Assembly (NCBI RefSeq): GCF_016808095.1
Contig: NC_068974.1
Location: 3,782,001-3,846,000, forward strand
From: Vigna angularis
Taxonomy: Eukaryota; Streptophyta; Magnoliopsida; Fabales; Fabaceae
Direction of reading: 5' to 3'
DNA: 64,000 bases
Made by a program: the position numbers and the translations under genes. Within the stretch, counting starts at the first letter, position 1; each line of letters opens with the position of its first letter. The notes beneath the pieces were generated by a model. The model made no database searches and was not told the origin of the DNA. It saw nothing but the letters and a program-made list of their open reading frames with translations. Positions 47,217-57,992 of this stretch are shown here, piece after piece.

Positions 47217-50200
47217 ATGCCTGTCCTTGAAACACTTGGTGGTGCTCTTTTTGGTGCTGTTCTTCAGGTGTTATTTGACAAGCTGGATTCTCATCAAGTT
47301 TTGCACTACTTTCGAGGGAGAAATCTCGACGAGAAGCTACTGAAGAAGTTGAAGAGGAATTTGATGGACATCAATGCTGTGATAGATGATGCAGAACAAA
47401 AGCAGTTCAGTAATTCATTGGTCAAAGAATGGGTTGATGAGGTTAGAGACGTCTTGTATGATGCAGAAGATCTGCTGGAGCAAATAGACTATGAATTCTC
47501 CAAGACTAAGTTGAAAGCTGAATTCCAGACCAGTTCTAGCAAGGTCCACAGTTTTGAATCCAAGATCATAGCACTCATAGATGATCTAGAATATCTTTTG
47601 AACCAAAAGATTGTTAAAAATCTCAAAGTTTACAGTGGCGATAGATCTGGGTATGGTAATAAGGTGTCGGAGAAAAAAGTTGAATCAACGTCGTTGGTGG
47701 CTGAAGAGGTTATTTATGGCAGAGATAAGGACAAAGAAATTATCTTTAGCTGGCTGACATCTGACACTAATGATAATAAGCTGTCAATACTTTCTATTGT
47801 GGGTATGGGTGGGATGGGTAAGACCACACTTGCTCAACATGTATACAATGATCCAAAGACAGAGGAAGCTAACTTTGATGAAAAAGCTTGGGTTTGCGTT
47901 TCTGATGCATTTGATGCTTTGAGAGTATCCAAAACAATTATTGGAGCTTTCACTAACTCAATATATGGCAGTGGAGACCTAGAAATGGTTCATGGAAAAT
48001 TGAAAACATGGTTGCCCGGAAAGAAGTTTCTTCTTGTTCTGGATGATGTTTGGAACGAAGACCGAAACCAATGGAAAGCATTACAAACGCCTCTTACGTT
48101 TGGAGCTAAAGGAAGTAAAATTTTAGTCACAACACGCAGTCACAAAGTTGCTTCTATCATGCAGTCAACCTACATACTCCAACTAAAGCAATTAGATGAA
48201 GATCACAGCTGGGAAACTTTTGCTAAACATGCATTCCAAGATGAAAACTCTAAGTTGAATTCGGAGTTAAAGGAGATTGGCATGAAGATAGTTGAAAAGT
48301 GCCAAGGATTGCCTCTGGCCCTTGAAACAATAGGATGTCTTTTACAGTCAAAGTCATCTGTTTCAGAGTGGGAAGGTGTATTGACAAGCGAGATATGGGA
48401 CTTACCAATAGAAGATAGTAAAATCGTCCCTACTTTGTTGCTGAGCTATTACCATCTTCCTTCTCATCTCAAGAGATGTTTCGCTTATTGTGCAATATTC
48501 CCCAAAGACTATAGGTTTGACAAGGAGAGTTTAATTCTCTTATGGATGGCTCAAAATTTTCTATATTGCTCTCAACAAAGTAAGTCTCTAGAAGAAGTAG
48601 GTGAAAACTACTTCAATGATCTAGTATCAAGGTCATTCTTTAAACAAATAATTGGGAACAAGAAAACATATTTTGTCATGCACGACCTTCTCAATGATTT
48701 AGCAAAATATGTTTCAGGTGAAATCTGCTACAGGTTAGGCGTTGATGATGAAAAAAGAGTATCAAGGAAGACCCGTCACTTATCATATGAAAGCGGTCCT
48801 ATTCAATGTGATACGAGTTTATGTGATGCTAAAGGGTTACGGACATTTATAACCTTGTCCTGCGATCGTAAGATTTCAATAGAAGAGTTAATCTCCAACT
48901 GTAAGTTCTTACGAGTCTTATCATTGCATTGGTGTTTTACGGTGCCTGATAGTATAGGCGATCTTATACACCTCCGCTTATTAGACCTTTCAAATTCCGA
49001 CATAAAGAGACTTCCTGACTCAACCTGTTCACTCTATAACTTGCAAGAGTTGAAGCTAAACGATTGCATGCGTTTGAAGGAGCTGCCCTTGACTTTGCAT
49101 GAGCTCACCAATTTGCGCCGCCTTGAACTGATGGGAAATACTTTAATAAAGGCTCTACCCCATTTAGGAAAGTTGAAGAATCTTCACGTGTGGATGGGCA
49201 TGTTTGAGGTTGGCAAAAATAGTGAGTTCAGTATTCGACAATTAGGAGAACTTGATCTTCATGGAAGGCTGTCAATTAAAAGTCTTCAAAATATCGCAAA
49301 TCCCTACGAGATGAATTTGAAGAATAAAAGACATATTGTGAGGCTGAGTTTACAATGGAATTTGAAGGAGAACAATGCCGATTCAATGAAACAAAGAGAA
49401 GTACTTGAGAATTTGCAACCTTCTAGACATTTGAAGTACTTGTCAATCGATGGCTATGGTGGCACACAATTTCCCCGTTGGCTATATGATAATTCTCTAT
49501 CGAATGTTGTGTCCTTAACCTTGAAGCACTGTAAATATTGCCTACTGTTGCCTTCCCTCGGACTATTGACATTTCTCAAGCACTTGGCAATAGATGGCCT
49601 TGATCAAATACTGAGGATAGATGCTGATTTTTACGGGAATAGCTCTTCTGCATTTCCATCCTTAGAAATATTGAGCTTTACTAATATGAAAGAATGGGAA
49701 GAATGGCAATGCATGAAGGGTGCTTTTCCATGTCTTCAAAGTCTTTCTCTGATGAATTGTCCCAAGCTGAAAGGAAACTTGCCAGAACAACTTTCTCTTC
49801 TAAAGAGACTGTCTATTAGACGTTGTGAACAACTTGGGGCTTCGATTCCCCTGGCAATAGAAATGGAAGGTGTGAAGATGGAGCCATCTTCATTTGATAT
49901 GATAGGGCCCCTCGTGTCTGATACTCCGCTTGAATTCTTGTATATTGATTTTTGTCCGGGTAGGAATATTCCCATAAACCATTGCTACTATTTCCTTGTA
50001 GATTTAAATATCAAGAAATGTTGTGACTCTCTCACGAACTTTTCCTTGGACTTGTTTCCAAAGCTCTCCCACCTTTCGTTAAACAGGTGTCATAACCTAC
50101 AGATGATATCGCAGGGACACACTCATGGTCATTTGAAGAGTTTGGAAATTAAAAAGTGTCCTCAATTTGAATCATTTCCCAATGATGGATTATTTGCACC

Positions 50201-50675
50201 TCAGCTAGAGACATTTTTTATCAAAGGATTGGAGAAATTGAAGTCAATGCCTAAATGCATGTCTGCCCTTCTTCCATCTCTTAATCAGCTGTACATACAC
50301 AGTTGTCCAGTGGTGGAATTGTCCGAGGGATGTTTGCCATCAAATGTAAAAAAAATGTCGCTTCTGCATTGCTCCAAACTTGTGGCCTCCCTAAAGGGGG
50401 CTTGGGGAACCAACCATTCCTTAAAAGTCTTGGATATTGGCAATGTGGATGTGGAGTGTTTTCCGGGTGAAGGTTTGCTCCCACTTTCTCTTAGTTATCT
50501 AGAGATATCTGATTGTCCAAATCTTAAGAAACTCGACTTCAGGGGACTCTGTCACCTCTCCTCTCTTCAGAATTTGACTCTTCTTGACTGTCCTATACTC
50601 CAATACTTGCCAGAGGAGGGTCTGCCCAAATCCATCTCACTACTCGTAATTGAGGATTGTCCGTTGCTCAAATAG
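47217..50675 (+). CDS. CC-NB-LRR disease resistance protein, copy 2
   Basis: An intronless frame of 1152 codons. Rx-type coiled coil about 1-125 (VRDVLYDAEDLLEQIDYEF). NB-ARC from about 165: P-loop GMGGMGKTT (196-204), RNBS-A CVSDAFDALRVSK, kinase-2 FLLVLDDVW (about 271), RNBS-B GSKILVTTRS, GLPLAL (about 364), RNBS-D CFAYCAIFPKDY and MHD in FVMHDLLND (about 486). All nucleotide-binding motifs are intact. About 20 irregular LRRs follow from about 540. These proteins sit in the cytosol, and loss of auto-inhibition on effector recognition triggers defence. Compared with copy 1 the frame stops at a TAG where copy 1 has CAG. Beyond it 28 more sense codons (CKKQEGKDWEKIAHIKTI) run to a second stop at 50760-50762, so the natural C-terminus is probably clipped. 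The most complete NLR in the window. Confidence 0.95.
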   Translation: MPVLETLGGALFGAVLQVLFDKLDSHQVLHYFRGRNLDEKLLKKLKRNLMDINAVIDDAEQKQFSNSLVKEWVDEVRDVLYDAEDLLEQIDYEFSKTKLKAEFQTSSSKVHSFESKIIALIDDLEYLLNQKIVKNLKVYSGDRSGYGNKVSEKKVESTSLVAEEVIYGRDKDKEIIFSWLTSDTNDNKLSILSIVGMGGMGKTTLAQHVYNDPKTEEANFDEKAWVCVSDAFDALRVSKTIIGAFTNSIYGSGDLEMVHGKLKTWLPGKKFLLVLDDVWNEDRNQWKALQTPLTFGAKGSKILVTTRSHKVASIMQSTYILQLKQLDEDHSWETFAKHAFQDENSKLNSELKEIGMKIVEKCQGLPLALETIGCLLQSKSSVSEWEGVLTSEIWDLPIEDSKIVPTLLLSYYHLPSHLKRCFAYCAIFPKDYRFDKESLILLWMAQNFLYCSQQSKSLEEVGENYFNDLVSRSFFKQIIGNKKTYFVMHDLLNDLAKYVSGEICYRLGVDDEKRVSRKTRHLSYESGPIQCDTSLCDAKGLRTFITLSCDRKISIEELISNCKFLRVLSLHWCFTVPDSIGDLIHLRLLDLSNSDIKRLPDSTCSLYNLQELKLNDCMRLKELPLTLHELTNLRRLELMGNTLIKALPHLGKLKNLHVWMGMFEVGKNSEFSIRQLGELDLHGRLSIKSLQNIANPYEMNLKNKRHIVRLSLQWNLKENNADSMKQREVLENLQPSRHLKYLSIDGYGGTQFPRWLYDNSLSNVVSLTLKHCKYCLLLPSLGLLTFLKHLAIDGLDQILRIDADFYGNSSSAFPSLEILSFTNMKEWEEWQCMKGAFPCLQSLSLMNCPKLKGNLPEQLSLLKRLSIRRCEQLGASIPLAIEMEGVKMEPSSFDMIGPLVSDTPLEFLYIDFCPGRNIPINHCYYFLVDLNIKKCCDSLTNFSLDLFPKLSHLSLNRCHNLQMISQGHTHGHLKSLEIKKCPQFESFPNDGLFAPQLETFFIKGLEKLKSMPKCMSALLPSLNQLYIHSCPVVELSEGCLPSNVKKMSLLHCSKLVASLKGAWGTNHSLKVLDIGNVDVECFPGEGLLPLSLSYLEISDCPNLKKLDFRGLCHLSSLQNLTLLDCPILQYLPEEGLPKSISLLVIEDCPLLK

Positions 50676-51940
50676 CGCTGCAAGAAACAAGAAGGTAAAG
50701 ACTGGGAAAAGATTGCTCACATTAAAACTATACTGGTTGATATTAATGCCGATGAAAAATAGAAAATACTGGTTCATCATATTGATAGTGTACGAGTATT
50801 GATATAAGACAAAGCACACGTTGGAAATTACTAAGTCACCAATTCTCCGTATGCCTACATTTTCCTCAGGTGCCAACTCTCCATAATATCTTTGATGCAT
50901 TTCAAATACATTCTTATTTAGTGCAAATAATTTAGTATCTAGTTTACCACTTTCTTCACACGTCAACTTTTCGTCTTTCCATGCTTATTGTCGATATTCT
51001 CTTTTGTAGTTTAATGACAATGCTTATATTTAGGGAACGAGGAACATGGTGAAGGGGGAAAAGTATGAAATTTCTTACGCCAATTTTGTTCTCAGTAGTT
51101 GGGAGTGGCCATTGTTTCAATCATTCAGTTGTTGGGTAAAGCTTTTTACTCACCTGCTCTGTTTCCTCCTTCATTGCTCATACTTATATAGCTATAAGAA
51201 ACTGTCATATACGAATTACTGACAAGTTTCTGATTTGCATTCTTTACATTTTACCGACATACATAACGCAAAACCATCAGATTTTTCTATTAAGAAATTA
51301 GTTCTTGGTTTGCAGAAAAATATATTTTAAAATTACTTAAAATTCCTTGAACTTTGCTTTTGCAGACACATTCAATTCAACCAATCCAATTGATAGATGG
51401 ACATCTGAAGAGAGTAATGCTAACCAATGTACTTACAAGATTCTGAGTTGTAGTTCAGGATACATTCTGAGTCATATATTTAATAAGGAGGTGTGATGGT
51501 ACAAAATTTTAAAAGTGATTTGGACTTTGGAGATGAAATTTAATCTCTAGTTCACCACTTTCTTCAGGCATCAGCTTTTAATTTTTAAAGTCTTATTATT
51601 CTCTTTTGATGTTGGATGACAATGCTTATGTTTAGTAGATCCTTAAAGTCTTCTGATGTGCATAATTGTCATCTAACTTTTGAAAAGTGTTTCTATGGAA
51701 TTAGATTGAAAGAGTAGCCAATCAGGAGCAGTGTATTCAAGATTTTAAAATTGGTTTGGACATAAGAGATGATTCAATATCCATGTCTTTGTTGGTGTGT
51801 AACTGTCCACATCTGGTGGAATTTCAAACAGTTCTAATCTTAAAGCTGACATGTTTTATATTTAAAGCAATTGCAAAAGTTATTATAGGAATAATTTGAA
51901 ATGTATGAAAAAAGTAGTTGTACTTATGCAGACTTGTAAC
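50676..51940. other. 3' flank of NLR copy 2
   Basis: 50676-50762 is the former coding tail. 50790-51040 matches the flank of copy 1. Part of it (CACTTTCTTCA...TATTCTCTTTTG...GACAATGCTTAT, 50947-51030) recurs at 51553-51634, an internal duplication of the 3' flank. 51060-51540 is T-rich and intron-like. In related legume NLRs the introns lie in the 3' UTR, so this may be transcribed. Confidence 0.45.
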
Positions 51941-52160
51941 CTGCATTGGAAGGTACAATGTGAAATGAGGAGGGAGTTCTTCTTCTGAGTAGAGGCGACC
52001 AAAGAAGTATATCCTTGTGAGGTGACTATTGTCCTTGTCTCTTGTCCGATGAAGAAAACATTGTCATAGTTTGCTTGGGTGACTACTGGATCTAGAGTGT
52101 CTCTCCAAGTTCCAACTCCCTGCGCATGGCACAAATTGCCAGAGACCCATGAAACACCCT
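51941..52160 (-). pseudogene. Relic exon of an unidentified gene
   Basis: A minus-strand block of 220 nt, open throughout, with acceptor TATTATGCAG and donor CAG/GTTACAAG. It encodes text such as GVSWVSGNLCHAQGVGTW, then RDTLDPVVTQANYDNVFF and SHCTFQC. It reads like a real exon, but I cannot name the family and no neighbouring exon is seen. A broken copy lies at 40.6-41.1 kb at the same place relative to NLR copy 1. Confidence 0.5.
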
Positions 52161-52692
52161 CTGCATAATATGGAAAAAGTAATATTAACTATTATTTATC
52201 TTTAGCTTTCATTTTTACTTAAAAATTTAGTTTACATATTTAAGAACAAAATTGACAATTTTCTAACCCTAAAATTATTCTTTTATAATTGCGTCAAAAT
52301 CCTTGAAGTTTCTTGAAATTATAATTTGACCCAAAAATATTTTCCAATAATTGCAAACCGGTCTTTAATTATTTTTTTAAAACTTGGTCCTTGAATATTT
52401 TATAATAATTGTACTTTATTCGCTTGCTAGTTTTAATAATAGCAACTAGGTCTTTAAGTAATTAAGTTAATTTTGTAAACACTTCAAAACTTCAATAAAA
52501 ATTAATTATTTGATTCTTACTAAACTTCAATATTAGATTTTCAGTATGAAATTATTATAACAACACAGCTAATAATCAAATAAGCAACAATTTCATATTG
52601 TTTAAGAGTTAGAGGCTTAAGGTAATTTAAATATTCATTTCTTTTTTTACTTTTCAAAGCAAACAATGCTTAAAATGAAGAGTAATTGACTC
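52161..52692. other. Intergenic, AT-rich
   Basis: 52260-52460 has repeated TTTTAATAATT and GGTCTTTAA/GGTCCTTGAA words of the kind found in old MITE-like repeats. 52490-52570 aligns with 41115-41215, marking the end of the duplicated NLR unit. Confidence 0.4.
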
Positions 52693-52729
52693 CACTAGTA
52701 AAAAATCGTGTTTTTAACTTTTAGATTAC

Positions 52730-53280
52730 GCTTCGATTTCAGAGAAACCGAAGCGTATCAAAACACGGTGGCAGTTTCATTATTTTCACCACACTATATG
52801 TCTCGGTTATCAAGGAACTGATGCCTAAAAGGCATACTGCCTCAGTTAAATGAACAACCGAAGCATAAACCCTACAGTTGTTACACCAAACTCATACATT
52901 TCAATTGGCACCTTTTTGGTAGCAGAGATACTGCCTCGGTTGGGATGGGGAACCGAAACATATAAGTTTGTCATCCCTGCCAAACGCTTTGCCATCCCTT
53001 CAAATACCTCTGTCAATAGGCATACTGCCTCGGTTAGCCATAGAACCGAGGAGGTATCTCCTGTCAGCAACCTGCACACCTCTGCCAGAGAACGTTCCAA
53101 ATTAATGAAAAGTCATATCATACTGCATCGGTTCAGCTTAACCGATGCCATACTTTGTTTATGCTTCGGGTAGGCGGTCAACCGATGCCTATAGTGTTAA
53201 AATAATTTTAAAATTTAAATTTACTTAGTGCTTTAGGCATCAGTTTCACTAAAAACCGAGGTAATATAGTTTTTACATAG
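52730..53280. repeat. Left subterminal repeats (CGGTT/AACCG pairs)
   Basis: Repeated modules of the form ACTGCCTCGGTT, 10-40 bases, AACCGAGG or AACCGAAGC, spaced 40-90 bp apart and each able to form a small hairpin. They explain the short frames on both strands (84 and 107 residues). Confidence 0.8.
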
Positions 53281-53289
53281 CCAGATTCA

Positions 53290-53690
53290 CGAAACAATTT
53301 TCTTCTCACGCGAACTTTCCTCTTCCTCTACGAATCTCCTCCATTGCTACCGCCTGCTTGTCGCGCCTCCCCCGCCGCTTCTCGCTGTGCCTCCGTCACG
53401 CGCTCGCACTTGCTTTGTCACTCCTTCTTCTTCTTTCTCTCGCGGTCTCCATTTTGTTTTTTGTCGCGTTTCTTTCGTTGCGTCAAAAGTCGCGCCGCCA
53501 TAGTTCATCCACCATCGACGCCTCCATTGTCTCCGACGAAGTGTTGTCCAAGTTGGGTAGCTCTATCAGTCGCTCGAACTGCATGAGCATTTTCTTCAAG
53601 CGCTGCTTCCGCCATCGTCCCCGTTGCTCCGTCGCCGCTCTGCTGCCTTTGCTGTCGTCCGTTGTCGCCACAGTAAGTTCTTAAAACCCT
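53290..53690 (+). other. GC-rich leader exon of the Ulp1-bearing element
   Basis: A sharply GC-rich, CGC/TCGTCG-rich block following the left subterminal repeats and ending at a donor-like ACAGTAAGTTC (53670). Frames of 62-108 residues are open on both strands, which reflects composition. Probably 5' UTR or an N-terminal leader of the element's transcript. The matching position in the 18.5-kb CACTA element also has such a block. Confidence 0.4.
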
Positions 53691-54130
53691 TTGCATTTTC
53701 ATTTATGTGTGATTGATATATGGTATTTGTTTGATGTAGTATTTGATTGAAATTGGATTAACATTATATGTATTATTTGATGTGTATAAGAAAAGTTAGA
53801 TAATTATATATTGATTCAACATTATTTTTGACATTAGAATCTAATTAAATTAGATATAGATTAAAAAACTAGTGTTAGAGTAATGTTTTTCATATAATTA
53901 AGATGGATTACTATATGAGTTAAAAAACTGAAATTAAGATGGATTATTATAGGGCAAATGTTACTTTTGATTCCCTTATTTTAGATATTCACATAATATT
54001 AACGTAAGTGAAAACAATTTAAACACTTAAGGTAAAGAACCTAAAAGCTTATTTACTAGAAGCTTATTCAGTAGAAGGTAAATTTAAACAATTTAAATCC
54101 TTAGACTCTTAGTATTCATTCTATCAAATT
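53691..54130. other. Intron-like AT-rich stretch
   Basis: No exon seen between the leader and the first Ulp1 block. Contains AACTTAAG-like repeats of GTAGAAG/AGAAGCTTATT near 54050. Confidence 0.35.
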
Positions 54131-54883
54131 TAAGGTATATGTTTGGTGTCAGTAACAAGATGGGGTTCAATGTTGTATATGGATTCATTGACCCCTATAT
54201 GACTCATGAAAGAAATAAATTTGATGAAGTCCAAGCATACATCACCACCTACTTTGCAATTGGGAAGGATATGTATTTTCTCCCTTATATACTTGGGTAA
54301 GTGAAGTTTGTTAACTTTAAAGTTTCATTTATGAATTTTGGTATATGATAATTAAGTTATTACCAATTTCAGGCGTCATTGGTAGCTACTTGTGATCTTT
54401 ATACTAGAGAGCACTATTGTCTGGTTTTGTGATCTTTATACTAGAGAACACTACTGTCTGGTTTTGTTCATTGCACAAGTCTCCTCCCAGCCCTCTTAGA
54501 CAAGTAATAGATTGGTAAGAACCTCAATGTTTCAAATTTCTTTGTTATATAAATGTATGCTAAAGCAATTTTGTTAATAGTTCCCTTGCAGAACATATGA
54601 TGTTGTCTGGGAGATCTACTACTATAGCTAAAAACCTTGTAGGAGGATCCTTAAGGTTTGGTATTTTTGTTCATACTTTGTTACATTTTTTACCATTTCA
54701 TTGATGTTACTTACGATTTTATAATTATGATGATATATTGTAGTGTAATAGACAAAATGGGTCATATGAGCGTGGTTACTACGTCATGTATTGGATGATG
54801 ACCACTATCCGTGCACATTATACCAGTGGGTGGGAAATGGTAATATTTAGGTTTGAATTTTATTTTCTCTATAGTTTAGATTT

Positions 54884-57800
54884 TGTAAGACCCTAGAACC
54901 TCAAGAATTTACCAAGTTGTAAAAAGTTCAAGTTATAATATAAAATGGAATGCTGTCAGGTTTGACATGGTTTACTATTTTAATTATAACTTTTTGTAGA
55001 AAATATCAATTGAGTTGATTCTTGTTTTATTGGAAACTAGACTCAAATATCTTTAATTTGACATATAAACATAAATTTTTGGACTACCGGGCTAGCTGCA
55101 GTAAAATTATTAAAACTCGGAAACGTTAATCACGCTCAGGTATGTTCAGTTTTGACCTATGATGACTGTTTTGCTGATTACTCTCTCTACCGAACTCCAA
55201 TTGAGTTGATTCTTGTTTCATTGGAAACTAGACTCAAAGAGCTTCAATTTGACTACTCATACGCATATTTTGGACTTCGGGAAGGGGTCTAATTGAGCTG
55301 GGGAAAACGTGACAGTGTTGCTGTCCAGGGGCTAGCGTCCAACCTTAATTTTGGGTACATTTTTACAAGTTGCGATTTTTTTTGGAGTGGGTAGGTTGTG
55401 TTCTGAACTAGGAGAACATTTTGGAACCTTTGGAGACTTTCCTACCATGTTTTAGGGCTGAAAAAAAATGGTTTAGGATGGTTCATTGGTTGTTTATTAT
55501 TGCTAAGTACCAAGTGCATAGGTCCTTTGTTGTCTAAGGCATCTTCTTTTAATTCCAAATCAGATTTGGAGTTTTGGGAGAGAGTAGAGAGGTCCTTGGT
55601 GGGAGGTGAACGAAAATCCTAAGTGTTCTAAGTGTGGAGACTGACTTGGTCTAGCAAGGAGGAGAGGAATTGCTCTCTTTGAAGAAGAGAGATTTAAGTT
55701 AGAATTTTCTTTGAAATTGAAAGTGAAAACAAGCAAAGGTGGTGGTCTAGAGGTATCAAGAGTGAAGAATTTCTTGCAAGGAGAAGAGGTAGGGGAGCTA
55801 ATCCTTTCTTGATTATGATCATGAATATGAGTATGAATGTGTTAAAATTTGGTAATGGTAGTTATATATTGACTTGTGTAAAATTTGGTTTTCTTGATTA
55901 TAATTTCTTATTTTCGAGTTACTGTGGTGAAAAATTTCTATTAATGGTTTTCACCGTTGGATTTAGCTAACATTTTAGTATGTGAATCCTAAGACCTATT
56001 ACTAAACTTTGACCGTTAGGATTTGAAAATAGAAGTCTGTACTTGGAGAAGTAAATACTACAAGTTTGAGTAAATTAGTTACCCTGTAGTTCTGTTACTA
56101 AGTTGTCTCGGTAAAAATATAGATTTTGACCTATTTAACCGATAGATCAACCTCAAAATTTGATATATGATTCTTAGGACATATTAATACAATTTGACCG
56201 ATCGGATTTGTAATTGAAGTTCTATGTTTAGAGAAAGAAATTTCGAAAGTGTGAAACAATCGGATGAACACTGTATTGCTGTTCTTAAGCTATCATGGTA
56301 CAAATTTCGTATATATTTCATCTACCGTTAGATTGAGCCCAAACTTTAGTATGTAGTTCATAAGACATAATAAGTGATCTTGACCGTTCAGATTTGGAAT
56401 TAGATGTCTGTGCTTAGAGGAATTCATTCCGCATTTTGAGTTTAACCGAGAACCACTTAAATTTCTGTCTCTGAGTTACCTCGGTAAAATCTCCATATCT
56501 ACTTAGATAACCGTTAGATTAATCTGAACTTTTAGTATGTTGTTCCTAAGAGATAGTGGCATACTTCGACCGTTCGGATTTTAGATCGGAATTACAGATT
56601 TAGAGATATTAATTTCGTATCTTCTCAGGGATCTTAATATTGCTTAATTTATGTTTTTGGATCATTTATACATAAATTATGATTTCCGCCTCATTAACCG
56701 TTGGATTGGACTGAAAATTTTACCATATGAGTTAAACATGTTGTTTATTAGTTTGATTGGTTCAGATCTATAATTAATGATATGAGTGAAGAGTAATATT
56801 TTCACGAAATAGTAAATTTATTTGTATTGGGTAAAAACTTGGATAATTATATTCTTAAATTGTATGTGTAGTTGTATTTTGGAGATTAGAGGATGAGTTA
56901 TATAATATATTCTATATTAGAAAATTAAATTATATTGAATATTGTGAGTTGTAATAATTATTTGAGTTAAATCATGAATTGTAAATAAGTTGATGGTAAA
57001 TTTGGATGGGTGGTATAGACATTATTGCCATAATTGTAAATCTGAATTTTTATTTATTTTCCTACGACTTTGGTAAGTCGGGAGAGGAGAGGTTTGAAGT
57101 CGGACACTACTTTGGTAAGTAGGTGGAAAAATGAGAGGTGAACTTGACATAAACCGCACTGCTTTGGTAAGTGGGCGGAGTGTTCCACGCTATGCTACTT
57201 TGGTAAGTAGATAATATTACATTATTGTGCTACTTTGGTAAGTAGACAATATCACCTTGTTATACTACTTTGGTAAGTAGATCACCTCATTAGATTACTT
57301 TGGTAAGTAGTCAGTATCACATGGTTATACTACTTTGGTAAGTAGATCACCTCGTTAGATTACTTTGGTAAGTAATCAGTATATCATGGTTATACTACTT
57401 TGGTAAGTAGACAGAAGGATTGTTAACTGCTGTGCTTTGGTAAGTAGGCAGATTAATAATATGTTGTATTGACTCTAGTGAATCGACTGATGATTTTAAC
57501 TGGAGAAATATTATAAAGTATCAGTGTAATAGTTGGTTTTTGAGTATGTTTGAGATGCATGTATTTGACTGATTGCCACACTTGTGATGTTAGTAAGATT
57601 GTGGATGATGTATATTTCTTGAATCGGTTAGCTCACCCTATTGTCTGTGTTTGTGTATGTGAATGCAATGATCGTATAATGTGTGATATTATACGGGAGC
57701 AGAAACTATTTCAGATGAATTAGCAGATGGTTCTGAAAATGCTTAGAAGATGAGAGATCTGCGGGGAAAAGGAGACATGGGGAATTTCTAAAATAGATCT

Positions 57801-57992
57801 ATGTTTGAATTTCCGAACTGTGTGAAATTTTAAATTTCAGAAGTTTATGAACTGTGTGGACTTTTATTTTCAGAAGACTTGTGCTGTAATAAAGAACTTA
57901 ATATTTTGTTGATGTTGAAATTAAATTTAGAAAAAAAAATTATATGTATTTTATGGAACATAAATTGTAACGCCCAAATTCCGGGTGTTACA
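54884..57992 (+). mobile_element. Solo LTR, 3.1 kb, nested in the Ulp1-bearing element
   Basis: Begins TGTAAGACCC and ends GGGTGTTACA, with inverted ends matching at 9 of 10 bases. The flanks carry a perfect GATTT duplication (54879-54883 and 57993-57997), so both edges are firm. No gag or pol text and no second LTR. Internal structure: a 190-bp direct duplication (units near 54985 and 55180 sharing GAGTTGATTCTTGTTT and GGAAACTAGACTCAAA), degenerate repeats with GACCGTTCGGATTT words (55945-56720), and a CTACTTTGGTAAGTAG array (57060-57440). Long LTRs with such ends are found in Ty3/gypsy elements. It lies in an intron of the Ulp1-like gene and therefore postdates the host element. Confidence 0.88.
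57060..57450. repeat. CTACTTTGGTAAGTAG tandem array
   Basis: About eleven copies of a 16-base core (CTACTTTGGTAAGTAG and variants, with short inverted ends CTACTT/AAGTAG) separated by 15-35 bases of variable sequence. It is not a CRISPR: spacers are short and irregular and related to each other, and it lies inside an LTR. Confidence 0.9.

Noticed and set aside
53344..53702. Overlapping Arg/Ser-rich frames
   Set aside because: Same reason as at 18.7-19.0 kb: a GC-rich transposon leader with no domain on either strand.
57060..57450. CRISPR-like spacing of repeats
   Set aside because: Eukaryotic LTR context, repeats too short, spacers irregular and mutually related.
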